Program-made: the position numbers and the translations under genes
Origin: Chondrus crispus
Taxonomy: Eukaryota; Rhodophyta; Florideophyceae; Gigartinales; Gigartinaceae
Length of the DNA: 64,000 nucleotides
NCBI RefSeq assembly: GCF_000350225.1
Contig: NW_005179182.1
Coordinates: 59,647-123,646, forward strand
Direction: 5' to 3'
Notes under the pieces: model-generated
What the model was told of the DNA's origin: nothing
The model's input: the letters and a program-made list of their open reading frames with translations, nothing else
The model's database searches: none
In this document: positions 42,420 through 51,915 of the stretch, in pieces
Layout: every line of letters begins with the position of its first letter
How positions within the stretch are numbered: the stretch's first letter is position 1

Positions 42420-43243
42420 GCTTGTTGTGGTCCGAGCGGCGCGCGGAGCGGCGAGGGCAAAGTCCGCAGCGGGCAAAGTCCTCCGCTCCAGTCGCCTACG
42501 GCTCCTGTAGTATAACGACCGGCGAGCGCGCGGGGAGGTTATTAACCGTGCGACCGTGCACGGTGCACACGTGGGCGGGTGTGCCCACGTGTAGGGAGCG
42601 CGCGCGTTGACCGACCGGCCCTGGCGTGGCGCACGTGTACAATAGCACACGTGTCGTCCGTGCGGTATTCTACGCGTGTTACGAGTGTGCGTTGGCACAC
42701 GTGTCGTCCGTGCGGCAGTCTCTAAGCAGCGCGTGTGTACAGTAGTATACAAGTGTAGCTGCAGCGTCCGCGCGGTAATTAGGAATTGAGGCGCTAGTTT
42801 TTTAATTGTGTACAGTACCCGGCACGCACTAGGCGGCAGGTACTGTACTACTGTATACTGGGACAGGTGTCCGAGGCGTCCCTCTGAGGGGTTAAGACCT
42901 GACACCCGTCCCCACCAGTAAACTGGGGCAAGCTCGCCCCCGTCCCTTTCGCGCCTATATACGTCCGTTTCGGTTGTTTATTGCGCGCGCTGGCTTCTAA
43001 CCCGTTACCGGTCGCTCCCGTTCACGCACCACGGGGCGACTGCGCGTAACCGGCCAGTGAGCCACTCCCTTTTCGCGAGCTCGTCCGATCGGTTCAATTA
43101 GCGCGTCGCGTCCACGCCGCGTGCTCCCTCGCTATAGCCTCCGCCTCTCACCCAACCCAGGGCGGAGAGGAGTTATCCCACAGCTCCTTCCGCTGCGGAC
43201 TTTGCCCTTGCCGCTCCGCGCGCCGCTCGGACCACAACAAGCT
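42419..43243. mobile_element. MITE-like insert with approximately 50-bp inverted ends inside Harbinger element 2
   Basis: The ends read AGCTTGTTGTGGTCCGAGCG inward and continue as an almost perfect inverted repeat for roughly 50 bp. The insert begins at the last base of the transposase stop codon. It is GC-rich and non-coding, with direct copies of GCACACGTGTCGTCCGTGCG near 42635 and 42694 and a TATATA near 42956. No clear target duplication was found, so the transposon class is open. Confidence 0.7.
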
Positions 43244-43258
43244 GCGTTAAACGACCCT

Positions 43259-44278
43259 CTACACCTCCTCACTGGCATCGTGGTAGGCTGGCGGAGGATG
43301 GGTTAGCATGTCTTCCAGGAGCAGCCCACGTTCATTTTCAGCCTGCGTATCCCTGTCCTGATCATCTGAACTCATGACCACAGCGCCGTCGCTCTCGCCA
43401 GTGTCTTTCATATTCGCAACTGTGTTCAGTGGAGGCGTTCCCCTCCTCGGAGCGTCAGATGAAGGTGTGCGTGAAGCGGCTTCGTTACGGTCTTTCCGCG
43501 CAGCAGCGACTTTTCGTCTTGACGAGGCAAGCGCCTCTTCTCGCATGATAGTGAAGTACTCGACGGCCTGAGACTGATCACAGCCCGGCGGTGCTTGGGT
43601 AAAGAGAAGAATGTCGTTGTGTTGAGCAAGCGTCGCGTTACAAGCGCGCTGGAGCTCCACGGCTTGCGATGCCAGCTTCAACTTCTTCCTCAATGCCTGC
43701 GTCTTTTGCAATTCCTCCTTAGCCTTTCGGCGACCCGTAGGCCTCCCATGCGACCGATTCACTTCCTCTTTCACCTTCATCATCGTGACACCATCCTCTT
43801 CAGAGGAAGCCGTCTCCTGCTGCATCAACGCATCTGCGGACTTGGAGCATTGTGACGAACTACCAGCCAGATACTTCTCGTGGTGGCGTAACACTTGCCA
43901 ACAATGTAGAAACTTGAACGGCTTTCTCACGTCGTCAGTTGGATCCTTTATCTTAACGTCGTTGAACAGCCCAATAGCCAATCGGACCATGTCTTCCTCA
44001 CTCACGCCCGTAGGCTTGGAACTTAGGATTGTCCGGTGGCATGCGGAGAAGCACACGCAGAGCTTAACGTTTTGCTTGACGCGGGTTTTAATCAATTCGA
44101 GAGGGCGAGCGGGCAGGTTTACGGGCCTCAGAGCATTGTACTCTTCCCATACTTTCGCGAAGAACTTGGCGCCCTTTTGCTCAGCACCAACAATGGGATC
44201 TTCAGAAGCCCGCACCCACCCTCGAGATACTGCGCAATCTTCTTCAAGGCTGTAGTTGCTCCCTCTTGTTTTGCTCAT
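43259..44278 (-). CDS. SANT/Myb-like accessory protein of Harbinger element 2
   Basis: 339 residues from the ATG at 44278 (MSKTRGSNYSLEEDCAVSRG). The N-terminal 130 residues carry the acidic-aromatic SANT-like fold of Harbinger partners (SLEEDCAVSRGWVRASEDP, FFAKVWEEYNALRP, then TGVSEEDMVRLAIGLFNDV). A PFKFLHCWQVLRHHEKY segment corresponds to the FKFKHVYLWLKQQDLMKH part of the element 1 protein. The remainder is charged and partly coiled coil, with a basic RPTGRRKAKEEL patch. It is intact, unlike the element 1 partner, and convergent with the transposase across the MITE-like insert. Confidence 0.82.
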   Translation of the reverse strand: MSKTRGSNYSLEEDCAVSRGWVRASEDPIVGAEQKGAKFFAKVWEEYNALRPVNLPARPLELIKTRVKQNVKLCVCFSACHRTILSSKPTGVSEEDMVRLAIGLFNDVKIKDPTDDVRKPFKFLHCWQVLRHHEKYLAGSSSQCSKSADALMQQETASSEEDGVTMMKVKEEVNRSHGRPTGRRKAKEELQKTQALRKKLKLASQAVELQRACNATLAQHNDILLFTQAPPGCDQSQAVEYFTIMREEALASSRRKVAAARKDRNEAASRTPSSDAPRRGTPPLNTVANMKDTGESDGAVVMSSDDQDRDTQAENERGLLLEDMLTHPPPAYHDASEEV

Positions 44279-45398
44279 GTTGAGATTGAAACACTTCCAA
44301 CGCGATGTTCTTGAACATGGCGGGGAGGTGAATGATCACTGCTCACATCGAGCTACCTTTCCTTGTGCCACTTTTCGCGCCAAAAGTCCTGCAAGTCCTG
44401 CCTGGGCAAATCTTGTGACGCCACTTTGCGGAAATAATTTTACCCTGGGGTAAAATCCTGAGGCAAATCAGCCGTTTTTGCCTCAGGATTTTGCCTCTGA
44501 GGTAAATTTTTTTTCTCTTTTGATCATTTGAATTCGCCCGGTGGGAGTCGTACAATTGAAACCAAATGACAAAATATGATTATTTGAGTATTTGGTCATT
44601 TGATTCAGTACCGGTGGAGATGCTCTTACACGCATCAACACGAGTTTTGTGACTCCGTAATTTCTCTGATACTGTACCGATGAGAAATTCGGACCGATCC
44701 CGGCCAGCAACTCACCCCCCTGTATCTTGCTGGCACTGTAGCGGATACCGCGAGCTACCGAAGACGGTTACCACTCGCGGTACACTGTGCGTGGGGGATT
44801 ACCCCGGTTTAGTGAAAGGTCGCGTCTTTTCTTTGTAAGTTGGAATTCAATGGACAGCGCAGTAGTTAACCATAGGTGGAACGATAGAGAGAGGGGAGGA
44901 AGGCAGAGATGTCTCAAGAGTATTCACAAAGGATAAAGGCAATCGCCATGATCTTCTTCGCTAAGCCCAGGCTCTCTGAACCCCCCGCTCGCGGCGTTCT
45001 CAGCCCGCATCGGCACCCTAGGGCCGACGCGCAATAGAAACCCCTAATCCCGACGCGAGAGCCCCCCTCTTAGTCTTTCGACTCAGAGCCCGTCCCAACA
45101 TAACGATGCCTTTCTTTCCGATATCAAGTTAGGCCATATGATTGGTCACTGCGAGGTGCCCACGTGAAAGACATTGATAGTATATATTGAAGACCTTAAG
45201 ATATATATTTTAGGCTAATTACATTAAAGCAGAAGGTCAGCACAAACAATGAGATGTATAAAATGTACAAATAGAGTGGGTCCTTCAAACTACTGTAGCA
45301 ACAAATCGAATGATCATCAACATCCACTCGTGCGTTACCATTTGCAAACTCCTCCTCTCTCCTCCTCTCCCACCATTACCATATCTCACTTACTCCGT

Positions 45399-45470
45399 CT
45401 CTCTGTCTCTCCGTCTGTCTCTCTTTCTCTGTCTCTGTCTCTCTTTCTCTGTCTCTCTCTACCTCACTAG
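45399..45470 (+). repeat. CT-rich microsatellite
   Basis: Runs of CTCT and CTGTCTCT within 70 bp, with long same-frame SLSLSLS translations that are accidental. Confidence 0.8.
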
Positions 45471-45497
45471 CTCCAGCTTCCTAACTCTCTTCACATC

Positions 45498-45990
45498 CCC
45501 AGAGTCGTCCCTCCCTTCCCATCCTCAGCCTGCCATCGCCCTCACAAAACGCAGCTTCTTACCTCCCTCACCAACTGCAGCTCCCCCCTCCCTCACTATT
45601 CTCAGCCTCCCCTCTCCTTCAAAAACCACCGCTTCCTGCCTCCCTTTTTATCTGCAGCTCTCTTTCTCCCGGAACGTCCCCAGAGTCGTCCCTCCCTTCC
45701 CATCCTCCGCTTGCCATCTCCCTCATTAAACGCAGCTTCTTACCTCCCTCACCAACTGTAGTCTCCCCCCTCTCTCACCATTCTCAGCTCTCTTTCTCCC
45801 TGACCATCCCCAGAGTCGTTCCTCCCTTCCCATCTTCGGCTTTAGTTCTCTCTCACCATCTCCAGCATCCTGGCTCCCTCACCAACTGCAGCTTCTTGCT
45901 TCCCTCGCCATCTCCACAGTCTCAGCTCCCCGTCCTGAACTCCAGCTCCATCTCACCTTAGTCAACCCCAGCTTCCCCTTTTCCACTCCA
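45498..45990 (+). repeat. Degenerate pyrimidine-rich minisatellite
   Basis: At least three imperfect units share CCCAGAGTCGTYCCTCCCTT and CTTACCTCCCTCACCAACTG, spaced about 130-175 bp apart. The array stops about 170 bp short of the transposase gene at 46164. Confidence 0.75.
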
Positions 45991-46163
45991 TTCCCATCTT
46001 TCAACTTTTCTCCTTGCGTACCTCGTTCCATTTCTGTTCGTGTCCCTTCCTCAGTATCGCCAGCGCCCGACCTTGTCCAGAAGGCCATGACCTTCTATAG
46101 CTTCCCACGTCAACCATTTCGAATAATCCAATTGCAGCACTACTTGTAGAGGGGGACGAATAT

Positions 46164-47327
46164 TTACTTGTGGCGTTGGCGTACAGGAGGTCGTTCCAAT
46201 CGTTTTGCCTTTACCAGATCTATGAGACTGTCACGTTTTCTCAAACCCGACATTCTTCGTCCTGTTTCCCTTCCTGTGTTTGCTGACCGCGTCATTTGTC
46301 TGTGCCACCTCAAGCTTTCTGTGTAAACCTGTCTAAACTCCACTGCTGTCATACCTTCTCGCCTCGAACCGCCTTCATCGACAACGAAATTGTGTATCTT
46401 CATGGCAGTGCACACAATTCGTGATGACTTCCGTACTGCAAAACGCAAGGGCCTTTGCAAAATGCCCCATTTGGCTACTAAAACCCCAAACGCCTGCTCT
46501 ACGTGCATTCGTAGTGACGAGTGGTAGAAATTGAACGCATCTTCTGTCTCTGTAACCTGCGAGCTTGGTACAGGTGTTATGACAGTTTCGGTGCTCAAAT
46601 ATGCTTCGTCAGCGGCTATCCAAAATTCTTCGCACAAACGGCCCTCCTGGAGATATCTTCCTAAACTTGAGGTCTCATGACTGAGCGAGTCATGAGTCGA
46701 ACCCACGCAGCTACAGCAGTATGTCAGAAAACGATAATTGGAGTCCACCATAGCTTGCACACAAAGGGCATAAAACCATTTTCTGTTGTAGTAAGACGAG
46801 GGGTTTTCTTCCTCCCTTGGTTTAGTGATTTTAACTGCAAGACCATCTAGAGCCCCGACACGCCCGTCCAACGGACTAAGTGTTTTTCTTGAGGTTTTGA
46901 AAGCGATTGATGATGTATAGAGATCTCCTTTTGTTTTCGGCAGTCCAGGAAGCCGGAGGACCACATTTAGCACACTTACAGTGTCCTCAAAAATTCTGTG
47001 GATAGTAGATTTCCTCACGTGGTAGCTTGATATGAGGTCCCACATATCTGCTCCAGCTAGTAGGCGTAGGGTGATTCCGAGGCGTATATCTGGCATGACG
47101 GTTGTTCTCTTTGACCTTTGACCCATCTCAATGTTTTTCTGAATTTTACACTGAATGAGTCGCAACAATTTCGCGAAGATGGGACGAGACATTCGGAATG
47201 CGCCGGAAAACTCCTCATCGGTATAAATTGAAGTTACAGATAAGAACGTGATTTCGTCTCTATTCATGAGGTGGGATATGCGCCAGCGATATTCGGTTGA
47301 AAAAGGGTGTGAAGGGGGATATGGCAT
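46164..47327 (-). CDS. Third Harbinger-like DDE nuclease, distinct lineage
   Basis: 387 residues from the ATG at 47327 (MPYPPSHPF). The longer frame starts only at TTG. An N-terminal helical domain (EEFSGAFRMSRPIFAKLLRLI, later SSYHVRKSTIHRIFED) resembles a helix-turn-helix. The nuclease core has Asp161 in GRVGALDGLAVKI, Asp213 in CVGSTHDSLS and Glu277 in RMHVEQAFGVLVAKWGIL, all three acidic residues present. The C-terminus is basic. Similarity to the two neighbouring Harbinger transposases is limited to these motifs. No partner ORF and no terminal repeats were found, so it is either an orphan transposase or a domesticated gene. Confidence 0.82.
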   Translation of the reverse strand: MPYPPSHPFSTEYRWRISHLMNRDEITFLSVTSIYTDEEFSGAFRMSRPIFAKLLRLIQCKIQKNIEMGQRSKRTTVMPDIRLGITLRLLAGADMWDLISSYHVRKSTIHRIFEDTVSVLNVVLRLPGLPKTKGDLYTSSIAFKTSRKTLSPLDGRVGALDGLAVKITKPREEENPSSYYNRKWFYALCVQAMVDSNYRFLTYCCSCVGSTHDSLSHETSSLGRYLQEGRLCEEFWIAADEAYLSTETVITPVPSSQVTETEDAFNFYHSSLRMHVEQAFGVLVAKWGILQRPLRFAVRKSSRIVCTAMKIHNFVVDEGGSRREGMTAVEFRQVYTESLRWHRQMTRSANTGRETGRRMSGLRKRDSLIDLVKAKRLERPPVRQRHK

Positions 47328-48039
47328 CCAGGAGTGCTGGAGATAATATGGAGGTGGAGTCGACAAAAGGTGGTGCTAGACGGGAGACGGTTTGATGCAC
47401 GGATGAGAGCGTGATGTTGGGGAGATCATCCCCACTTTCCGCTGGGCATTTTACTGACTCTGTTCAGCGCGTTTGAGACCGTTTTTACTGTGGTCGCTTG
47501 CTTTTGAGTTGTCTCAATCTATTTGTTGTCCAATGAAATTGCCTTTCTGTGAGGCTTACACTCCAGGAGAAAGGGCGCTTACTACCTCTTACTAAGACTG
47601 CCATGTTAATATTTGTATCAGCAGCAACCAATCAGGAGGCTCTGCGCGATTGCCACTGATGTGATATGCTGTGTTGGGACGGGCTCTCACTTGCTGCCAA
47701 GTGTGTGTTTTCACCACAGGCACTCTTCGTAGTGTGAGTTTATTTGTCAATCATTCTGAGTAACCGGCACGCCAAGATCACGCTGAAGGAGGCAGCTGTA
47801 ACGTCAAATTTGAGCTTTTTGTTGTTCACAACCTTGTTGAGGGATCGCAAGTTGCGATGGTTCACAACCTTGTTGAGGGATCGCAAGTTGCGATGGTTCA
47901 CAACCTTGTTGAGAGATCGCAAGTTGCGATCCCTCAACACGGACGTACGGGCCGCCTTCAGTATTCCTGCTGCGTGGGTGGGGCAACCCCGAACACATCC
48001 CGAACACATCCCAAACCACACATTTCCACAAATTGTGAT
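47328..48039. other. Spacer before the ORF A tandem unit
   Basis: No gene supported. It holds the 36-bp tandem repeat and then about 100 bp leading into the 52-bp direct repeat. Confidence 0.5.
47824..47931 (+). repeat. 36-bp tandem repeat, three copies, each with inner palindrome
   Basis: Three uninterrupted units starting GTTCACAACCTTGTTGAG, each containing ATCGCAAGTTGCGAT, a 7-bp palindrome around one G. A CCCTCAACA after the third unit pairs back with TTGTTGAG. The length is a multiple of three, and one frame reads a 12-residue repeat MVHNLVEGSQVA. Confidence 0.93.
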
Positions 48040-48091
48040 GTAGAAGGAGGAAAAGAATAAATAGACCACCGAACCCTTTTACCTACCAACA
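48040..48091 (+). repeat. 52-bp direct repeat, left copy, before ORF A copy 1
   Basis: Identical to 50026-50077 except for one T/C difference. Begins GTAGAAGGAGGAAAAGAATA. In one frame it encodes VEGGKE then stop, the same ending as ORF A copy 1, so it probably is the 3' end of a lost upstream copy in a tandem array. Confidence 0.95.
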
Positions 48092-48142
48092 TAGTACTCT
48101 TGTGAATCAAGAATTTCAAAAGTTGAAACGAGCGCGCGCACA

Positions 48143-50046
48143 ATGATCATCGAACTAGCCATAGGGGTCCCTACGTGGATCGTGGTTAGGTTCATCACAC
48201 TAAGCCTCATCCTGACAACTCTATTATCGAGGGTGTGGACTAACGTCACAGCACGCCGAGCGGGAGTCAGGGTATCTTCTGGTGTGCCCGTTAGGTTACG
48301 GCCCCGTCCTTATAACAGGGGTTCCCTCGTCCAAGAGGAAGACGGTGAGGATAGGAGATTCAGAGGTCTCTTGTTGATAACTGTCGCCCTGACTTCTGCT
48401 GACTTGATGATGGAGTTCGGGTCTGCGTCTGTTGAGAGGCCAACTGGGGAGTTGATAGACACTGGATATTCCAGGGATGGGTTTGATTCTTTTATTGGGG
48501 CCCGAATCTCAAGCAATGGGACTTGGGAGCCCACGAGAATGGCTAGCCACAGTTTGAGGGCTACTTACGAAGTTTGGTATTCCGACGAGGCAGCAGAGAG
48601 CGGCTACAAGTTGACTGGGGAGGATCTCGAGATACTCGGGACGAAGAGCAGAGCTTCATCTTACCAGCAGGTACTCCTCAGCAGGTACTCCTCGCTGAGT
48701 CCCCGGACGACTGGATTTCCATAGGAACCGGAGACACATTTTGGGCGATGGGTAGAGCTTTCGGGGCGATTCTACGAAACAGCCACGTGATTCTTTTTAA
48801 CGACTTGGAGTCGTACATCCTCAGAGAAACGGGCAATGTTACTTCGATAGCGATAATTGAGATGGTAAATAACGTGCACATGCGGTGGCTTGGAATGGAG
48901 GTATATCGCGTCATGGACCGTCTACTGGTCGTTGAGATGCATGAGGCCCCACGATTGTCGTTTGACTGTATTAGGTCGCCCGCGTATCCAAGAAGCTGGG
49001 ACGTGCGTTGTGTTGATCCGAGACTTGAGCCGAATTCCGTCAGGAGACATGATGCTAGCCTACCGGGGCGAGGGGAGGACTCCCTGATGCAGCACGATGT
49101 GGTCGTAGACTTCGGGCAGCGCTCGGATCCGGATATCAAGTGGGAGTCCGTCCAGGTTTGGAGATTCTTATCAGCAAGCCAGGCCACTGGAAGGATAGAT
49201 AGACTGATTATGTCGGGACCGAACATTACTGTTGCCGGGTCACGCATCTACCTGGTAGCGGTCATACGCGGAGGCCCTCAACCATCTATATGCATTCACG
49301 CACGCGGCAGGCTAGAAGGCGGAAACGGAATGGTCTGTCGCAGCAGACGATGGCCTAGCGAAATGGTAATGCTTTCGGCCTTCCAAGCGCTCCAAATAAC
49401 CGCGAACAACTATGAGTTCTTATGGGAGACGTCAAGCTTCTGGGCTAGTACGGACAATGAGAGAGCAGAGACCGTAGTTAAGTGGGTCTCAACGAGTCTT
49501 GAGCACGTGCGGGGGGTATCACTTTCAGACGTGCAGACTGTCGCGACTGTGAATCACTATTTCCTAGCGGGCTTTGTAATAATTCTGCTTTCGATGGCCG
49601 CTGGCGCTGTATCCATCTTAGGTCTATCCTTAGGGAGCAGGGGCGCTCATGGAGATTACTGGTATCTAACACTGGAGGGCAGTCGTCGAGTGTTGGCTAT
49701 GTCGGCTCTGAGTAGGTTGAACTGCAACCGCACTCCAAACAAGTCACCCTTGACTGCGCTCGTCAGAACAGGAGATTTAACATGCCACGTCAGCACGTAC
49801 TACGGCCGCGACGTAGAAGTTTTGGGAGACGGTATAATAAAGGCAGGAAAACTGTTGGTGTTGGGAGGGCGGCGCAAATCTTCAAGGTTAACCCCCCCAG
49901 GTGGACGCCATCACATCGGTTCGGGGAGAGAGGCAGTATCGAGAGCAGCTGCCCTGACGACGGAATGTGGGGCGAGAGCCGACAATTTAGAATCCGGTGA
50001 CAAAGAGAGGAGGGACACACGGACAGTAGAAGGAGGAAAAGAATAA
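48143..50046 (+). pseudogene. ORF A copy 1: unknown membrane protein family, broken by a 14-bp duplication
   Basis: The ATG at 48143 starts MIIELAIGVPTWIVVRFI, nearly the same as copy 2 at 57202. The first frame stops at 48724, while the rest of the protein reads in another frame to 50046. The break is at 48665-48692, where 14 bp are present twice. A single unit would give one frame of about 629 residues. Features in order are a hydrophobic N-terminal anchor (residues 2-30), a second segment (LLLITVALTSADLMMEFG), a long region with scattered Cys and N-glycosylation sites, a C-terminal membrane segment (HYFLAGFVIILLSMAAGAVS), then a region sharing LSRLNCNRTP with copy 2, and a basic tail. No known family was recognised. 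AGG-rich codon use differs from the host genes. Confidence 0.7.
48665..48692 (+). repeat. 14-bp tandem duplication that shifts the ORF A frame
   Basis: CAGCAGGTACTCCT occurs twice in a row. 14 is not a multiple of three, so the second unit changes the reading frame. Alignment to copy 2 puts the frame change exactly here. Confidence 0.93.
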
Positions 50047-50077
50047 ACAGACCACCGAACCCTTTTACCTACCAACA
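50026..50077 (+). repeat. 52-bp direct repeat, right copy, covering the 3' end of ORF A copy 1
   Basis: 51 of 52 bases match 48040-48091. It contains the last six codons and stop of ORF A copy 1 and the start of its 3' flank. The interval between repeat starts is 1986 bp, the likely length of a tandem unit. Confidence 0.95.
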
Positions 50078-50949
50078 GTGTCCCCCCACTGACTGTTGAC
50101 AGTCGTTGACATCAACGCAACCCTAAAGCCGATGATCTCCGTTTCGGACGCTCTGCTTCTTCGCACCTTTTACCCTCGCCGACCACATCTCGCCCAATAT
50201 TCCCAAACCACTTGCACATCCAGTACAAGCAGAGACGAACAGCTCAAAGGAGCTTACATTGTTGCCTGACACATCAATCCGTGCATTTGGCTTTCAACAT
50301 GTCAAAGGGACAAAGTGTCCGAGGGTGCCCGAAACAATTTTCGTCACACCTTTCTATCTCTTTGACTTGCACTGACAGGCGTGTCTCAGCGGAATGTCAT
50401 CTGTTGCGTCTGGGGAGTCAGTTCTGCCGGTAGAGTTGCCTGTCTCATTTTTGGTGAGCAAGTATATACTGTAGGACGGTGAGTTTAGAGGAAGATATTT
50501 GACAAGGTGACCACAGTAGAGGTCGCTTATCACGGTAATTCGGATCTGTCCCATTTTATGTATCCGAACTGTAGGCGTCGTCATTCTCAAGGCCAGCCGT
50601 CTACAAACGAAGCGCAGACTAGTATAAAGCCCTCATTTCGCCACGGCAGTTAGTAGGAAATGCCTCAAACACGGTGACACGATAAATTGCCGCTACCGTA
50701 CCCCGTTCAATCCCCGCTCCTGATGCAATTCCGCAGCCCTACGGTACCAGTTTTCTTCCTCGCTATGGCGTCGCCTCAGCTCACACTTTTGTCGCAAAAA
50801 GAATACAGTGGAATACGGCCGCACCGATAAAACGCAGAGGATGCGAGGGAGTTGAAAAGGTATGTCCGTTGTCAGAAGGCGATTGTAATGACTGTGTTAG
50901 ATTGGCAAATGTTCAGTTTGGATCTTCACACGGCCCGTCACACGGGCTC
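50078..50949. other. Spacer between ORF A copy 1 and the sulfotransferase
   Basis: No recognised gene, RNA or repeat in 870 bp. Confidence 0.5.
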
Positions 50950-51867
50950 TTATGAAGGATGATGAAGCTCGACGACCTTTCCAGTCTTCATAATTTTCGG
51001 GCAATACGCCGGGACGAACATGCCGTGCCCCTTTTCATCTCCGACCCAAAACGAATCCTCTAGGCGATCGCGCAACTCTTCTCGCATCTTCTCCAGTAGG
51101 GAAGCATGCGGCGGGCAGTGGACCATATTATCTCTTTTCCAATGCTCCATATCACGGGCAATTTGCAAAATGCCGCTTTGCATTCCGCTGGACATCTCCA
51201 TCTTGTAGCCATGGTCGCCCTTTCCGCCTGTGCGAAAAACGGCGGAGCTAGCGGACTTGAGTTTGCGCGGGTCCATGCGGAGGGGTTTCGAGTGGTCGTA
51301 GCCTAGGAAAGCGGAGAGCTTGTCATGGACGTGGGCGAAGCCCGAAACGGTGTCGGTGAAGTAAAGGTGGAGGATGTCTGGCTGGGCGAAGAAGGGGGTG
51401 GTGGTGTTAACCCATTTGGCGATGATGTGGTTGCGGACGCCGTTTTTGTTGGCGAGGTACTGCTCCATGGTGAGGCCCCTGACGAGGGCGGCGTTGTAGC
51501 TGTGCATGTAGTAAAAGCTGGAGATGATGACATCGCGGACGTCGCGGTGTGCGTGGATGAGGTTGCCGGCGCGGCGAAGGAAATTGAGGCAGCGGCAGTT
51601 GAGGCCCTGTTCTCGGTCGTCCTTGGTGGTGGAGTTTGTGAGGTAGACGTGGTTGGTCTTGACGAGGCGGAGCGGGGGCGGGAGGATTTTGGCCAGGGTG
51701 TCCATGGTGAGGTGGGTGCCGGAGCGGCGGTTGGACAGGATGAAGACGGTCGGGATTCGGGGGGACGCGGGGCGGCGCAGGGCGATGTAGGTGATGGAGG
51801 TGAGGAGAGGGAGGAACAGGAAGAAGGAGAAGAGGACGGAGAGGAGGGCGGATCTGTTGCGGGCGAG
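50950..51867 (-). CDS. Membrane-anchored sulfotransferase, 5' end lost in assembly gap
   Basis: About 305 codons are seen, ending at TAA 50950-50952. Next to the gap comes a basic flank (ARNRS) and one hydrophobic segment of about 22 residues, the layout of a Golgi type II protein. The catalytic domain has the 5'-phosphosulfate loop as FILSNRRSGTHLTMD, the 3'-phosphate site as HRDVRDVIISSFYY, and near the end TGGKGDHGYK, the position of the family KGxxGDW motif. It would move sulfate from PAPS to an acceptor. In a red alga a wall galactan is a plausible substrate, but that is inference. Four or more Cys and two NT(S/T) sites fit a luminal domain. The start codon is within or upstream of the N run. 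Confidence 0.85.
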   Translation of the reverse strand, partial: LARNRSALLSVLFSFFLFLPLLTSITYIALRRPASPRIPTVFILSNRRSGTHLTMDTLAKILPPPLRLVKTNHVYLTNSTTKDDREQGLNCRCLNFLRRAGNLIHAHRDVRDVIISSFYYMHSYNAALVRGLTMEQYLANKNGVRNHIIAKWVNTTTPFFAQPDILHLYFTDTVSGFAHVHDKLSAFLGYDHSKPLRMDPRKLKSASSAVFRTGGKGDHGYKMEMSSGMQSGILQIARDMEHWKRDNMVHCPPHASLLEKMREELRDRLEDSFWVGDEKGHGMFVPAYCPKIMKTGKVVELHHPS

Positions 51868-51915
51868 NNNNNNNNNNNNNNNNNNNNNNNNNNNNNNNNN
51901 NNNNNNNNNNNNNNN
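51868..51915. other. Assembly gap (48 N)
   Basis: Run of 48 N, inside a G-rich low-complexity tract (GAGGGGGACAAGG repeats follow at 51960-52025). The true length is unknown. Confidence 1.

Larger units (their letters stand above)
40132..44625. mobile_element. PIF/Harbinger element 2, 4494 bp
   Basis: Terminal inverted repeats of about 40 bp start GAGCATCTCCACC and share a more internal block ATCAAATGACCAAATA. Perfect TTA duplications flank it (40129-40131 and 44626-44628). It encodes a plus-strand transposase and a minus-strand SANT-like partner and carries an inner MITE-like insert (42419-43243). Both genes are open, so apart from the unusual first catalytic residue of the transposase it looks complete. 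It sits directly against element 1, using that element's TTA as its left flank. Confidence 0.92.
44629..46163. other. Spacer with CT-rich minisatellite
   Basis: No supported gene. A palindromic AT stretch (ATATATT...AAGATATATAT) lies near 45180-45210, and one CCCCTAA near 45053. From 45340 on the plus strand is almost pure pyrimidine-rich repeat, listed separately. Confidence 0.5.

Noticed and set aside
47824-47931. 36-bp repeats suggesting a CRISPR array
   Set aside because: The three units are directly adjacent with no spacers, and the window is eukaryotic.
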